64,000 nt of DNA from JAGZEG01 sp963930185 (GTDB lineage Bacteria > Actinomycetota > Coriobacteriia > Coriobacteriales > UMGS124): contig CAWVLT010000074.1 of assembly GCA_963930185.1 (NCBI GenBank), forward strand, positions 88,587 to 152,586, read 5' to 3'. A program made the position numbers and the translations under genes. Each line of letters begins with the position of its first letter. Within the stretch, counting starts at the first letter, position 1. Below, piece by piece: positions 1-6,868 of this stretch. The notes under the pieces were generated by a model that was given only the letters and a program-made list of their open reading frames with translations, was not told where the DNA came from and ran no database searches.

Positions 1-1
1 G

Positions 2-1414
2 GCCGCAAACATGGTGAGTGCCTATTTTGATCGCACCGTCGATGGCGTGCGCGAGTTCGAGGGCCTAGCCATCTCTCGCGACCCGTCCTTCACCTCGAAC
101 CTCGGGCGCTTCGACGTCATCAAGCTCAACATGCAGGACTTCCTGAGTGCCACCCATGACATCACGGGGATGATCGAGAGGATGGATGCCGCAGTTTGCC
201 GCGAACTTGTCGAGGCATATCCGGAAGTTCGTCTCTTCGATCCCGGCAGCCTAGCCCAGACGCTTTCGGATATATTTGCCCAGACGCAGAGCCAGTTTGT
301 CATCGTAATCGACGAATGGGACTGCGTAATGCGCGAGCATCAGGCTGACATCGCCGGCCAAAAGGACTACCTGGACTTTTTACGAGCGCTTCTCAAGGAC
401 AAGCCGTACGTCGCCCTTTGCTATATGACTGGCATCCTGCCCATCAAGAAGTACGGCAGCCACTCTGCCCTCAACATGTTCGACGAGTTCAGTATGACGG
501 AGCCCGACGAAATGGCGCCCTATATGGGCTTTACCGAGGCCGAAGTGCGGGAACTCTGCGGGCAGTGGCACCGCGACTTTAGCGAGTGCTCTGCCTGGTA
601 CGATGGATACGTGCTGGATGGCGTCGGAAGCGCGTACAATCCGCAGTCGGTCGTGCGTGCGATGGAGACGGGGCGTTTTGGTAGCTATTGGACGAAGACA
701 GAGACCTACGAGGCTCTTCGTCGCTACATTGACCTCAATATGGGCGGGCTACGCGAGAAGGTCGTCATGCTCATGGGGGGCGCGCACGTTGCGGTGGATA
801 CCAGCACGTATGCAAACGACATGACGACACTGAGCTGTGCCGACGACGTGCTCACCCTGCTCGTCCATCTAGGATATCTGGCCTACGACCAGACTCGCGG
901 GGAGGTGCTTATACCAAACCGCGAGGTCATGGGCGAGTATGCCAGCTCGATTGCGAAGGGTGGTTGGGACGAGGTTGCTCGCACGGTTGCGGCTTCGGAT
1001 GACCTTCTTGAAGCGTTGCTCGCCAAGGACGGTGACGCGGTTGCCCTCGGCGTTGCGAAGGCACACGAGGATGCGGCGAGCATAATCGCCTACAACGACG
1101 AGAACTCGCTCGCTTGTACGCTGAGACTCGCCTTTTTCTCGGCAGTTCGACGGTATCGCCTTGTCAGGGAGGCGCCTGCGGGGAAGGGGTATGCGGACCT
1201 GCTCATGATCCCCCTGGCCTCTGCGCCTGCGGTTCCGGGGATCGTGGTCGAGCTGAAATGGGGCGTCGGGCCACATGAGGCAATCGCGCAAATTCGTGAG
1301 CGGGGCTATGATCGAGCGCTCTCTGGAACCGGAGGCGAGGGGCGCATCTTGCTTGCGGGCATAACGTATGATCCCAAGTCGAAGACGCACGCCTGTGTGA
1401 TCGAAGAGGCGTGA
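2..1414 (+). CDS. AAA-ATPase-like / PD-(D/E)XK nuclease-like protein, 5' end outside window
   Basis: The protein resembles the AAA-ATPase_like (PF09820) plus C-terminal PD-(D/E)XK_9 family that is abundant in gut anaerobes. The codons before the first ATG (position 11) stay open to the window edge and read AAN, which fits the family pattern of a 'GKS..AANM' P-loop region. The true start and the Walker A motif therefore probably lie upstream. What is visible: the family signature MVSAYFDRTVDG..EFEGL at the beginning, a Walker-B-like VIVIDEWD near residue 97, and a C-terminal nuclease-like D...VVELKWG (residues about 399-418). The biological role of these proteins is not settled; links to mobile elements or defence have been suggested. 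The next gene is the SRP RNA on the same strand, with no sign of an operon. Confidence 0.85.
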   Translation, partial: AANMVSAYFDRTVDGVREFEGLAISRDPSFTSNLGRFDVIKLNMQDFLSATHDITGMIERMDAAVCRELVEAYPEVRLFDPGSLAQTLSDIFAQTQSQFVIVIDEWDCVMREHQADIAGQKDYLDFLRALLKDKPYVALCYMTGILPIKKYGSHSALNMFDEFSMTEPDEMAPYMGFTEAEVRELCGQWHRDFSECSAWYDGYVLDGVGSAYNPQSVVRAMETGRFGSYWTKTETYEALRRYIDLNMGGLREKVVMLMGGAHVAVDTSTYANDMTTLSCADDVLTLLVHLGYLAYDQTRGEVLIPNREVMGEYASSIAKGGWDEVARTVAASDDLLEALLAKDGDAVALGVAKAHEDAASIIAYNDENSLACTLRLAFFSAVRRYRLVREAPAGKGYADLLMIPLASAPAVPGIVVELKWGVGPHEAIAQIRERGYDRALSGTGGEGRILLAGITYDPKSKTHACVIEEA

Positions 1415-1523
1415 GGCCAGAAGGACACGTGGCCATTTTCTGTCGTGTCTCTGGTCATGGACGATCCGACCCATATCACGGCCGCCGACGCCAACTGGTT
1501 GGGTATACTTACGCGCAGAGCGG

Positions 1524-1620
1524 TTCACATGGGTTCGGACGGCGTCATGTCGTGAACCTGGTCAGGTCCGGGAGGAAGCAGCCATAAGCGGCCTCTGACG
1601 AGCGTCCGGACCCATGTGGC
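1524..1620 (+). ncRNA. ffs: Signal recognition particle RNA, small bacterial (4.5S) type
   Basis: The conserved SRP domain IV core is present: GGTCAGGTCCGGGAGGAAGC, then AGCCATAAG (1560-1588), containing the Ffh-binding GGAAGCAGC asymmetric-loop signature. The ends pair over 16 bp (1526-1541 with 1603-1618, one G-U pair) into the long hairpin expected of the roughly 100-nt small SRP RNA. A TATACT -10 element lies at 1504-1509, giving a start near 1516-1524; no clear -35 was found. The RNA binds Ffh and directs membrane proteins to the Sec translocon. The exact ends are estimated from the helix. Confidence 0.95.
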
Positions 1621-1643
1621 CCGCTTTTTTGGTAACCAAAAAA
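1619..1643 (+). terminator. T-tract and palindrome after SRP RNA
   Basis: The SRP RNA helix runs directly into a six-T tract (1625-1630), which is the left arm of a short palindrome (TTTTTTGGT-A-ACCAAAAAA, 1625-1643). The SRP helix followed by T6 can itself act as the intrinsic terminator. The dedA start codon is only 17 bases further on, so some readthrough into dedA is possible. Confidence 0.55.
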
Positions 1644-1659
1644 GGACCAAAGGACCCGC

Positions 1660-2469
1660 ATGAACCCCATACAGTACCTGATCAACCTCCTGCAGGATCC
1701 CCGCGCCGCCATCGCGGGATGGATCACCGCTCTTGGTGGATGGGCCTACGCCCCCATTTTCCTCATCGTGTTCATCGAGACCGGCGTGGTGGTCATGCCC
1801 TTCCTGCCGGGCGACTCGCTGCTCTTCGCGGCGGGCGTGTTCGCGCACGACGGCGGCCTGAACCTCATCACCCTGCTCATCGTGGTGTGGGCCGCGGCCA
1901 TTCTGGGCGACCAGTGCAACTTCGCCATCGGTCACTTCTTCGGCCAGCGCATCGTGCGCTCCGGCAAGGTCAAGTCCATGACGCCCGAGCGCATCGCCAA
2001 GACCGAGGCGCTGCTTGACAAGTACGGCCCCCTTGCCATCTTCCTGGGTCGCTTCTTCCCATTCATCCGCACGTTCGTGCCGTTCTTCGGTGGCCTGGGC
2101 GGCATGAAGTGGCATCACTTCGTGCTGTGGAACGTGCTGGGCGGCATCACCTGGTCCACGATCTTCACGCTGCTGGGCTATTTCTTCGGTGGCATTCCCT
2201 TCGTGCAGGAGCACTTTGAGTGGATCATCATCCTCATCGTGCTGATCTCGGTCATCCCCGCCGCCGCGGGCGCCATCAAGGCCTGGCTTGGCAGGCGCAA
2301 GGGCGCCGGGGCCGAAAGCTCTGATGCTGCCGCACCGGTCGAGGGCGAGGATGTTGGGACGCACGCCGCAGGTGACGGCGAGAACGGCGGTTTCCATATG
2401 GAGAGCGCCGCCAGCTCCCAGGCCTCTGGCGCCGACAAGCCGCACGACCGCGGCCGCCATTTCGAGTAG
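1660..2469 (+). CDS. DedA-family membrane protein (SNARE-associated/VTT domain)
   Basis: This is a DedA/VTT-domain membrane protein of 269 aa, a family implicated in undecaprenyl-phosphate or phospholipid recycling across the membrane. Visible hallmarks: an N-terminal re-entrant segment with ETGVVVMPFLPGDSLLF (residues about 40-56), the central GRFFPFIRTFVPFFGG block (about 130-145) with the conserved arginine, and a C-terminal membrane segment around residue 190-210 followed by GRRK. The last 50 residues are a hydrophilic Ala/Gly/Glu-rich tail, longer than in most DedA proteins. The start ATG is preceded by AAAGGA. The gene lies 32 bp behind the SRP RNA and ends at a strong hairpin. Confidence 0.93.
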   Translation: MNPIQYLINLLQDPRAAIAGWITALGGWAYAPIFLIVFIETGVVVMPFLPGDSLLFAAGVFAHDGGLNLITLLIVVWAAAILGDQCNFAIGHFFGQRIVRSGKVKSMTPERIAKTEALLDKYGPLAIFLGRFFPFIRTFVPFFGGLGGMKWHHFVLWNVLGGITWSTIFTLLGYFFGGIPFVQEHFEWIIILIVLISVIPAAAGAIKAWLGRRKGAGAESSDAAAPVEGEDVGTHAAGDGENGGFHMESAASSQASGADKPHDRGRHFE

Positions 2470-2505
2470 GGCCGGCCGGCACGGCCGCCAACGCGCGAAG
2501 ACGCA

Positions 2506-2569
2506 AAGGCCCCGTGAGCTCCGATCCCCACAAGCCGGGAAGCTGTGGGGGCGGATCTCACGGGGCCTT
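2506..2569. terminator. Strong hairpin between convergent genes
   Basis: A 13-bp perfect stem (2506-2518 with 2557-2569, AAGGCCCCGTGAG) holds a second, weaker internal helix. It is followed by TCTTCTT. It lies between the dedA stop and the convergent gene ending at 2684, so it may serve both strands. Confidence 0.75.
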
Positions 2570-2576
2570 CTTCTTG

Positions 2577-2665
2577 CGAACTCTAACGAACTCTTACGAA
2601 CTCTTGCGGACTCTTGCGGACTCCTGCGAGGTATGGCTCTCGCGAGACCTGGCTCTTGCGAGGCC
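2577..2665. repeat. Short tandem repeats: five 10-bp units then two 16-bp units
   Basis: Positions 2577-2626 hold five consecutive copies of a 10-mer with consensus CGRACTCTTG. Positions 2634-2649 and 2650-2665 are two copies of a 16-mer beginning TGGCTCT and sharing GCGAG. The array sits between the hairpin and the stop codon of the minus-strand gene. No coding function is evident. Confidence 0.75.
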
Positions 2666-2683
2666 TTTTGGATCGCTGCCTGG

Positions 2684-3532
2684 CTAGGCGGCCAGATCCA
2701 GCTCCTCCTCGTCGCCGCTGCCCGTCGACGTCGTCGCCTGGTTGCTGTCCTCGCTCGAGGAGGCGCCCAGCAGGTCGCTGCCGCCCTCGACGGCACAGAA
2801 CTGGCAGGCGCGGCTGCGCTTCGCGGCGAAGGCGTCGTCAACCGAGCCCGAGTAGATGGTCGCGGAGTTCTGGATCGCCTGGCAGTCGGGGTTCAGATGG
2901 TACACGCGGCCGTAGGTGGTCCAGAACACGGTGCCGGACTCGTCGCCAAAGAGAGCCGCGGCCTCGACGGCCTGGTCGTACTCCTCCTGGCTCGTCGGGT
3001 TGTAGTCGACGCCCGACGCGCCGGCAACGACGAGCGCGACTGCTGCGACCGCCACGCCTACCGTGCGCGCCCGCTTGTCCGCGTTCTTGTCAAGCAGCAG
3101 GATGATGACGATCGGGGCGAACGCAACGATGGCCACGAGCACGCCCAGCTCGGTCTGCAGCCAGTAGAGCGCCTTGTTCTCCTTGGAGGGCGGATTCATG
3201 TGGTTGGCGCGCTTCCAGAGCTGCGACCCGATGACGACGGCCACAAAGTCGATCACCAAAAAGATGATGAACCAGGTGAACTGCGAGGGGCCGGGCAGGT
3301 AGAGCGTGCCGTTGAGGCAGAGGATGGAAACGATCTCGAGCGCGAGACCCGCGATCCAGAGGCCCACGGCGGCAAGTCTGAACGGAAGGGAGTTCTGCTT
3401 GCGCTGGGCTCGCGAGGCGGCCATGTCGACGGTGGGCTTTGCCTCGCTGGCGGGGCGATCGGAGGTGTCGCCGGTCCGCGCGTCCACGAACGTGCGCTCC
3501 ACATGCTTCTTGCTGGGTGTATCCTTGGTCAT
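2684..3532 (-). CDS. Multi-span membrane protein with C-terminal Cys/His motif
   Basis: No named family is assigned. The start ATG at 3532 (MTKDTPSKK) has a good AGGGAG ribosome-binding site; an in-frame ATG further upstream at 3694 would add 54 low-complexity residues and run through a tandem repeat, so it was rejected. The 282-aa protein has a charged N-terminus (about 50 aa), four predicted membrane segments (about residues 54-75, 83-108, 128-152, 160-180), and a soluble tail. The tail motif Y-HLNPDC-(x about 26)-RACQFC resembles a metal-binding module seen as an add-on in many Gram-positive proteins ('vYHl...C..i......ACk.C'). The extreme C-terminus is acidic. The membrane topology and motif are visible; the function is unknown. 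Confidence 0.75.
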   Translation of the reverse strand: MTKDTPSKKHVERTFVDARTGDTSDRPASEAKPTVDMAASRAQRKQNSLPFRLAAVGLWIAGLALEIVSILCLNGTLYLPGPSQFTWFIIFLVIDFVAVVIGSQLWKRANHMNPPSKENKALYWLQTELGVLVAIVAFAPIVIILLLDKNADKRARTVGVAVAAVALVVAGASGVDYNPTSQEEYDQAVEAAALFGDESGTVFWTTYGRVYHLNPDCQAIQNSATIYSGSVDDAFAAKRSRACQFCAVEGGSDLLGASSSEDSNQATTSTGSGDEEELDLAA

Positions 3533-3575
3533 GGTCTCCCTCTTCTTGGATCGTCTGGCCGTCTGCCCGCCGGGA

Positions 3576-3631
3576 CGTATCTGCCGGTTCGTACCTGCGG
3601 GTTCGCGCCTGCCGGCTCGCGTCTGACGGCA
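3576..3631. repeat. Four tandem copies of a 14-bp unit
   Basis: Four contiguous imperfect copies begin at 3576, 3590, 3604 and 3618. Examples are CGTATCTGCCGGTT and CGTACCTGCGGGTT; every copy has CTG at the same offset. They lie 44-99 bp upstream of the minus-strand gene starting at 3532, in its likely leader. The whole interval 3533-3895 otherwise holds only this array and the promoter described next. Confidence 0.75.
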
Positions 3632-3757
3632 TGCGCCCATCGACTCGCGTTCGCCCGGCTGGGCGCTTTTTGAATAACCGATTATTTCAAACATATGGGG
3701 ATATGTATGTCAATCATTCAACCTTAAGATGAAAACAGCCTATGACCTGCTGTTTCT

Positions 3758-3786
3758 TTGAAATTGGCTATCTGGTTGCGTATAAT
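3758..3786 (+). promoter_or_regulatory. Near-consensus sigma-70-type promoter
   Basis: A TTGAAA -35 box (3758-3763) and a perfect TATAAT -10 box (3781-3786) are separated by exactly 17 bp, in an AT-rich stretch of a GC-rich region. It predicts transcription from about 3793 and a leader of about 100 nt before the gene at 3896. Confidence 0.8.
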
Positions 3787-3895
3787 GCACCGGCCTCATG
3801 GGCGCAGACCGTTCCGGTTGCCGTCGCTTTCTGACGTGGCCGTGATGGCCTGGTGCCCAGTGGACAACCGTCTCTAGAAAAGAAAGTGAGTAGGC

Positions 3896-4336
3896 ATGAC
3901 CGCAGAGAACAATCCCATCCAGCAGATCGCAAGCCAGGTCCTGGGGGCCATCCAGTCCGACTCGGGCGTGGCGAGCAAGCTGGCGGCCGATCCGGCGTCG
4001 ACAATCAAGGAGATCACCGGCATCGAGCTGTCTGGTGACGATCTGTCCGCGGTCGTCACCGCCGTCTCCCACCTCGTCAAGGGCGAGGACGTTGACTTCG
4101 GCAATCTTGCTACGCTTGCCAAGGACATGCTTTCCGAGCATGGCGGTGACCTGATGTCGACGCTTGGCTCGCTGTTCGGCGGCAAGGACGACGACGTCGA
4201 GGGCGAGCAGGAGCAGGCCGAGCCCGCCAAGGACGACGCCGACGAGAAGAAGGGCGAGAAGGAGTCCGGCAAGGGCGATGGCTTTGGCCTGGATGACGTC
4301 CTCGACATCGCCGGCTCGCTGTTCGGCGGCAAGTAA
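3896..4336 (+). CDS. Small acidic cytoplasmic protein of unknown function
   Basis: The family was not recognised. The 146-aa product starts at an ATG preceded by AAAGAAAGTGAG. Residues 1-90 look like a compact helical domain (PIQQIASQVLGAIQSD...DLSAVVTAVSHLV). An Asp/Glu/Lys-rich linker follows (about 100-128). A short motif occurs twice, LGSLFGGK near residue 91 and AGSLFGGK at the very C-terminus. There is no signal peptide or membrane segment. The near-consensus promoter suggests strong expression. A hairpin downstream (4441-4489) probably ends the transcript, so the gene is likely monocistronic. Confidence 0.75.
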   Translation: MTAENNPIQQIASQVLGAIQSDSGVASKLAADPASTIKEITGIELSGDDLSAVVTAVSHLVKGEDVDFGNLATLAKDMLSEHGGDLMSTLGSLFGGKDDDVEGEQEQAEPAKDDADEKKGEKESGKGDGFGLDDVLDIAGSLFGGK

Positions 4337-4357
4337 GAGCGGCGCGATTACCGCTCC

Positions 4358-4419
4358 AGTGCAACAATCTAGACGAAAAATACGTGGCAGAACGATCAGA
4401 ATGTCTAGATAGTTGCACT
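4358..4419. repeat. 62-bp element bounded by 16-bp inverted repeats
   Basis: AGTGCAACAATCTAGA (4358-4373) and its inverted copy (4404-4419, 15 of 16 matching) flank 30 AT-richer bases. The arms could form a hairpin downstream of the acidic-protein gene, but there is no T-tract. It could be a transcript-end structure or a tiny inverted-repeat element. Confidence 0.6.
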
Positions 4420-4440
4420 CAGGCTGGTTAGTCTGAAAGA

Positions 4441-4489
4441 GCGGGGCGAGTCGTGTTCCTGCATGGTCCACAAAGACGACTCGCCCCGC
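4441..4489. terminator. 14-bp perfect hairpin between convergent genes
   Basis: GCGGGGCGAGTCGT (4441-4454) pairs perfectly with 4476-4489 around a 21-nt loop. It lies between the plus-strand gene ending at 4336 and the minus-strand flavoprotein ending at 4546. No long T-tract follows on either strand. Confidence 0.65.
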
Positions 4490-4545
4490 ATTAGTGGCTC
4501 AGTTGTGATGGCTAGCACAAGGTTGCGTGCTGGTGCTGACGAATA

Positions 4546-6594
4546 TTACATTGTAGAAAGCCTCTTGCCCAGTCGATAGCCTGCGGTCACGCAGTTCATG
4601 CCCAGGTTGTGACCCCAGATGCGGAAGTTATACGTGTCGCCAATGCAGTCGCCGATGAGGGTTCCAACGGCATATAGGCCGGGCAGCGGATCGTTGTTGC
4701 TGTCGAGGACTTCCTGGTTGCGGTTGACGTTGAGACCACCGGTGATGCACAGCGTGTACGGCTCGTTCTTGACGCCGTAGAACGGGGGCTTGGCAACAGG
4801 CAGAAGGAAGCGCTTGTCCTTGTGGAACTCCTCGTCAACGCCGGTTTCGCAGTAATCGTTGTAGCGTTCGACCTGGGCTAGGAACTCCTCCTTGTCCTTG
4901 CCAGTGAAACCGAGGCCATCAGCTAGTTCTTCGAGCGTATCTGCCTTGACGGCGGTGCCCATCGAAGCGTTGAAGCCTGCGTACTCGTCGGTCGCCTTGC
5001 TGCCAGCGTCGGAGTTGAACAGCGACTGGATTTGGTCGTACACCTCCTGGGTGTCACGGTCGGGGGCACCGATTGCGTCGCCCTGCCACGGAGCAGAGGC
5101 AAACACCCAGTCATCATCCCAGATCAAGAAGCTATAGCCGCCCGGCTGCACCTTCTGGGGCCAGGGCGCATAGCCGTACAGAGAGTCCTCGTCGCAGTAC
5201 CTGAGACCCTTGGCGTTCACGAGCAGCCCGGGGAATGTGGTGCCAGCGCCCTCGGCCCACCAGCGGCAGGGCAGGACCTCGTCGCCCATCGAAACGATCA
5301 TGGGGGCGTTGGGCGTGTACTTCTGCCACGCGGCGCCGGCCCAAAGGGCCATCTTGTGACCGTCGCCTTCATAGACGCCACCGAGGCCATAGGGAAGGGC
5401 CATCGGACAGTACTTGGCAACCATGTCGCGGTCGCGCGAGAAGTCACCGGTGGCGAGAATCACACCCTTGCTGCCCACGTAACGGACGTAGTCGCCTTCG
5501 GAATTCACCGCAACGGTCGAAACCACGGTGCCTGCGTCGTCCTTCTCGAGGTACTTGGCCGTGGTGTTATAGTCGATGCGACCGCCGAGCTTGAGAATCT
5601 CCTCGGCCATGGCCTCGACTGCTACCTGCTGAGATGCGCCGGCGGCGGTGTTCTCGGCGGTGATGAAGGCATGCGAGAACGAGGGGATCGTCAGGTTGCC
5701 GTTGGGGTCGGTGTGCGTGTTCTCGATGACGGTATCGATGCCGTAGGCTGCCATCTTGTCCATGAGCCAGTCCATGGCCTCGCCGGAGTAGTAGTAGAAG
5801 TCCCACCATTTGTCCTGGTCGAGACGCCAGCTGGCCGCCGCGAACTCCTCCTGGAAGTATGCCTTGGCCTCCTCGAGCGGAAACTCACGGCCAAGCTCCT
5901 TCTGCAGCCTCGAGTTGAACGCCGCGTTCGAGCCGCCGCGCGAGACGGGCTTGTCGCTGCTGGCAATGACGCAGATGTCCACGCCGTCCTCGGCGGCGGC
6001 CATGCCCGTCACCAGGCCCGAGGTGCCGGCGCCAATGATGAGGAAGTCGGCAGTGATCGTCTCGGTGATCTCTTCCTCGGGGATGGGATCCGGCGGGATC
6101 TCGAAGCTCCACTTCGAGTTGCTGTAGATATCCTCGTTAAGGATGATCTCGCCACTAGTCTGAGCTTGGGGTTCTTCAGGGGCACTTCCTGAAGCCTGCG
6201 CCAAGCAGTCTTCAACGCCGGTGAGGATGGCCTTCGAGGTAATGCTTGCCCCGCTGACACCGTTGACGCCCTTGGTCCCGTTTGCCTCGACGATGAGGGC
6301 AGGAAGCTGCTCGATAGCCTTGGAGCCAATTCCTTGGGTTTCGGCGTTCTCTCCGATCTCGACGGTGGAGATGACGCCGCCGGCGATGGTGACGCTGATC
6401 GTGAAGTCTCCACCCATGCCCGTCTGGACGGAGGAATACGTCCCGTCGGCGTATGCCGCCCCGGCCTCCTCGGCCAGCGCGATGGAAGCCAGGGTGTCCT
6501 GCGATGCGACTGCGGCGGCCGTGGCGGCCATGCCGGTCGCAAGCGCGCCCTTGAGGAAGTCTCGGCGACCCACTGAGGTGTCCATTGCCTTCAT
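4546..6594 (-). CDS. Tat-exported flavoprotein reductase with FMN-binding and FAD domains
   Basis: This belongs to the fumarate/urocanate-reductase-like FAD_binding_2 family. The 682-aa protein starts at the ATG at 6594, which has GGAG seven bases upstream; the longer in-frame ATGs lack this. A Tat signal is visible (VGRRDFLKG, residues 8-16, then an Ala-rich h-region). An FMN_bind domain follows at about residues 51-131, with the SGASIT flavinylation-type motif near 114-119. An FAD Rossmann motif GAGTSG lies at 188-193, and the catalytic domain continues to the C-terminus with a typical 'GGLNVNRNQEVLD...PGLYAVGTLIGD' end. It should act outside the cytoplasmic membrane, taking electrons through the FMN and reducing an unsaturated organic acceptor. 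The substrate is unknown. It is divergent from the membrane-LuxR gene at 6869 and shares an operator-like inverted repeat with it. Confidence 0.92.
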   Translation of the reverse strand: MKAMDTSVGRRDFLKGALATGMAATAAAVASQDTLASIALAEEAGAAYADGTYSSVQTGMGGDFTISVTIAGGVISTVEIGENAETQGIGSKAIEQLPALIVEANGTKGVNGVSGASITSKAILTGVEDCLAQASGSAPEEPQAQTSGEIILNEDIYSNSKWSFEIPPDPIPEEEITETITADFLIIGAGTSGLVTGMAAAEDGVDICVIASSDKPVSRGGSNAAFNSRLQKELGREFPLEEAKAYFQEEFAAASWRLDQDKWWDFYYYSGEAMDWLMDKMAAYGIDTVIENTHTDPNGNLTIPSFSHAFITAENTAAGASQQVAVEAMAEEILKLGGRIDYNTTAKYLEKDDAGTVVSTVAVNSEGDYVRYVGSKGVILATGDFSRDRDMVAKYCPMALPYGLGGVYEGDGHKMALWAGAAWQKYTPNAPMIVSMGDEVLPCRWWAEGAGTTFPGLLVNAKGLRYCDEDSLYGYAPWPQKVQPGGYSFLIWDDDWVFASAPWQGDAIGAPDRDTQEVYDQIQSLFNSDAGSKATDEYAGFNASMGTAVKADTLEELADGLGFTGKDKEEFLAQVERYNDYCETGVDEEFHKDKRFLLPVAKPPFYGVKNEPYTLCITGGLNVNRNQEVLDSNNDPLPGLYAVGTLIGDCIGDTYNFRIWGHNLGMNCVTAGYRLGKRLSTM

Positions 6595-6737
6595 GTGCTT
6601 CTCCATTCTCGCGTAAGGAAAGACCTTATCGATGGTTCGCCACGACGAGCCCGGTCTTGGCTTCGACTCTGCCTCCGGGTTCGTGAGATGCATGCGAACG
6701 GTTCCGAGCATATTGCGGCCGGGCGAAATGCACAGCG

Positions 6738-6805
6738 CACAAAATGAGTGCTTAGCTTACCGACCGTATCGCCGCGCTTCTCCGATCTCGATCACTCATT
6801 TTGTG
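6738..6805. promoter_or_regulatory. Perfect 13-bp inverted repeat between divergent flavoprotein and LuxR genes
   Basis: CACAAAATGAGTG (6738-6750) and its exact reverse complement CACTCATTTTGTG (6793-6805) are separated by 42 bp. They lie in the 274-bp intergenic region between the flavoprotein start (6594) and the regulator start (6869). A TACACT -10-like element for the regulator lies at 6832-6837. The arrangement fits two operator half-sites bridged or looped by the neighbouring LuxR-type protein. Confidence 0.6.
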
Positions 6806-6868
6806 TCATGACTGGTAAAGTGGCTGCTACATACACTGTTTTTTCTAGACTGGGAAAAGAGGGTGTCT

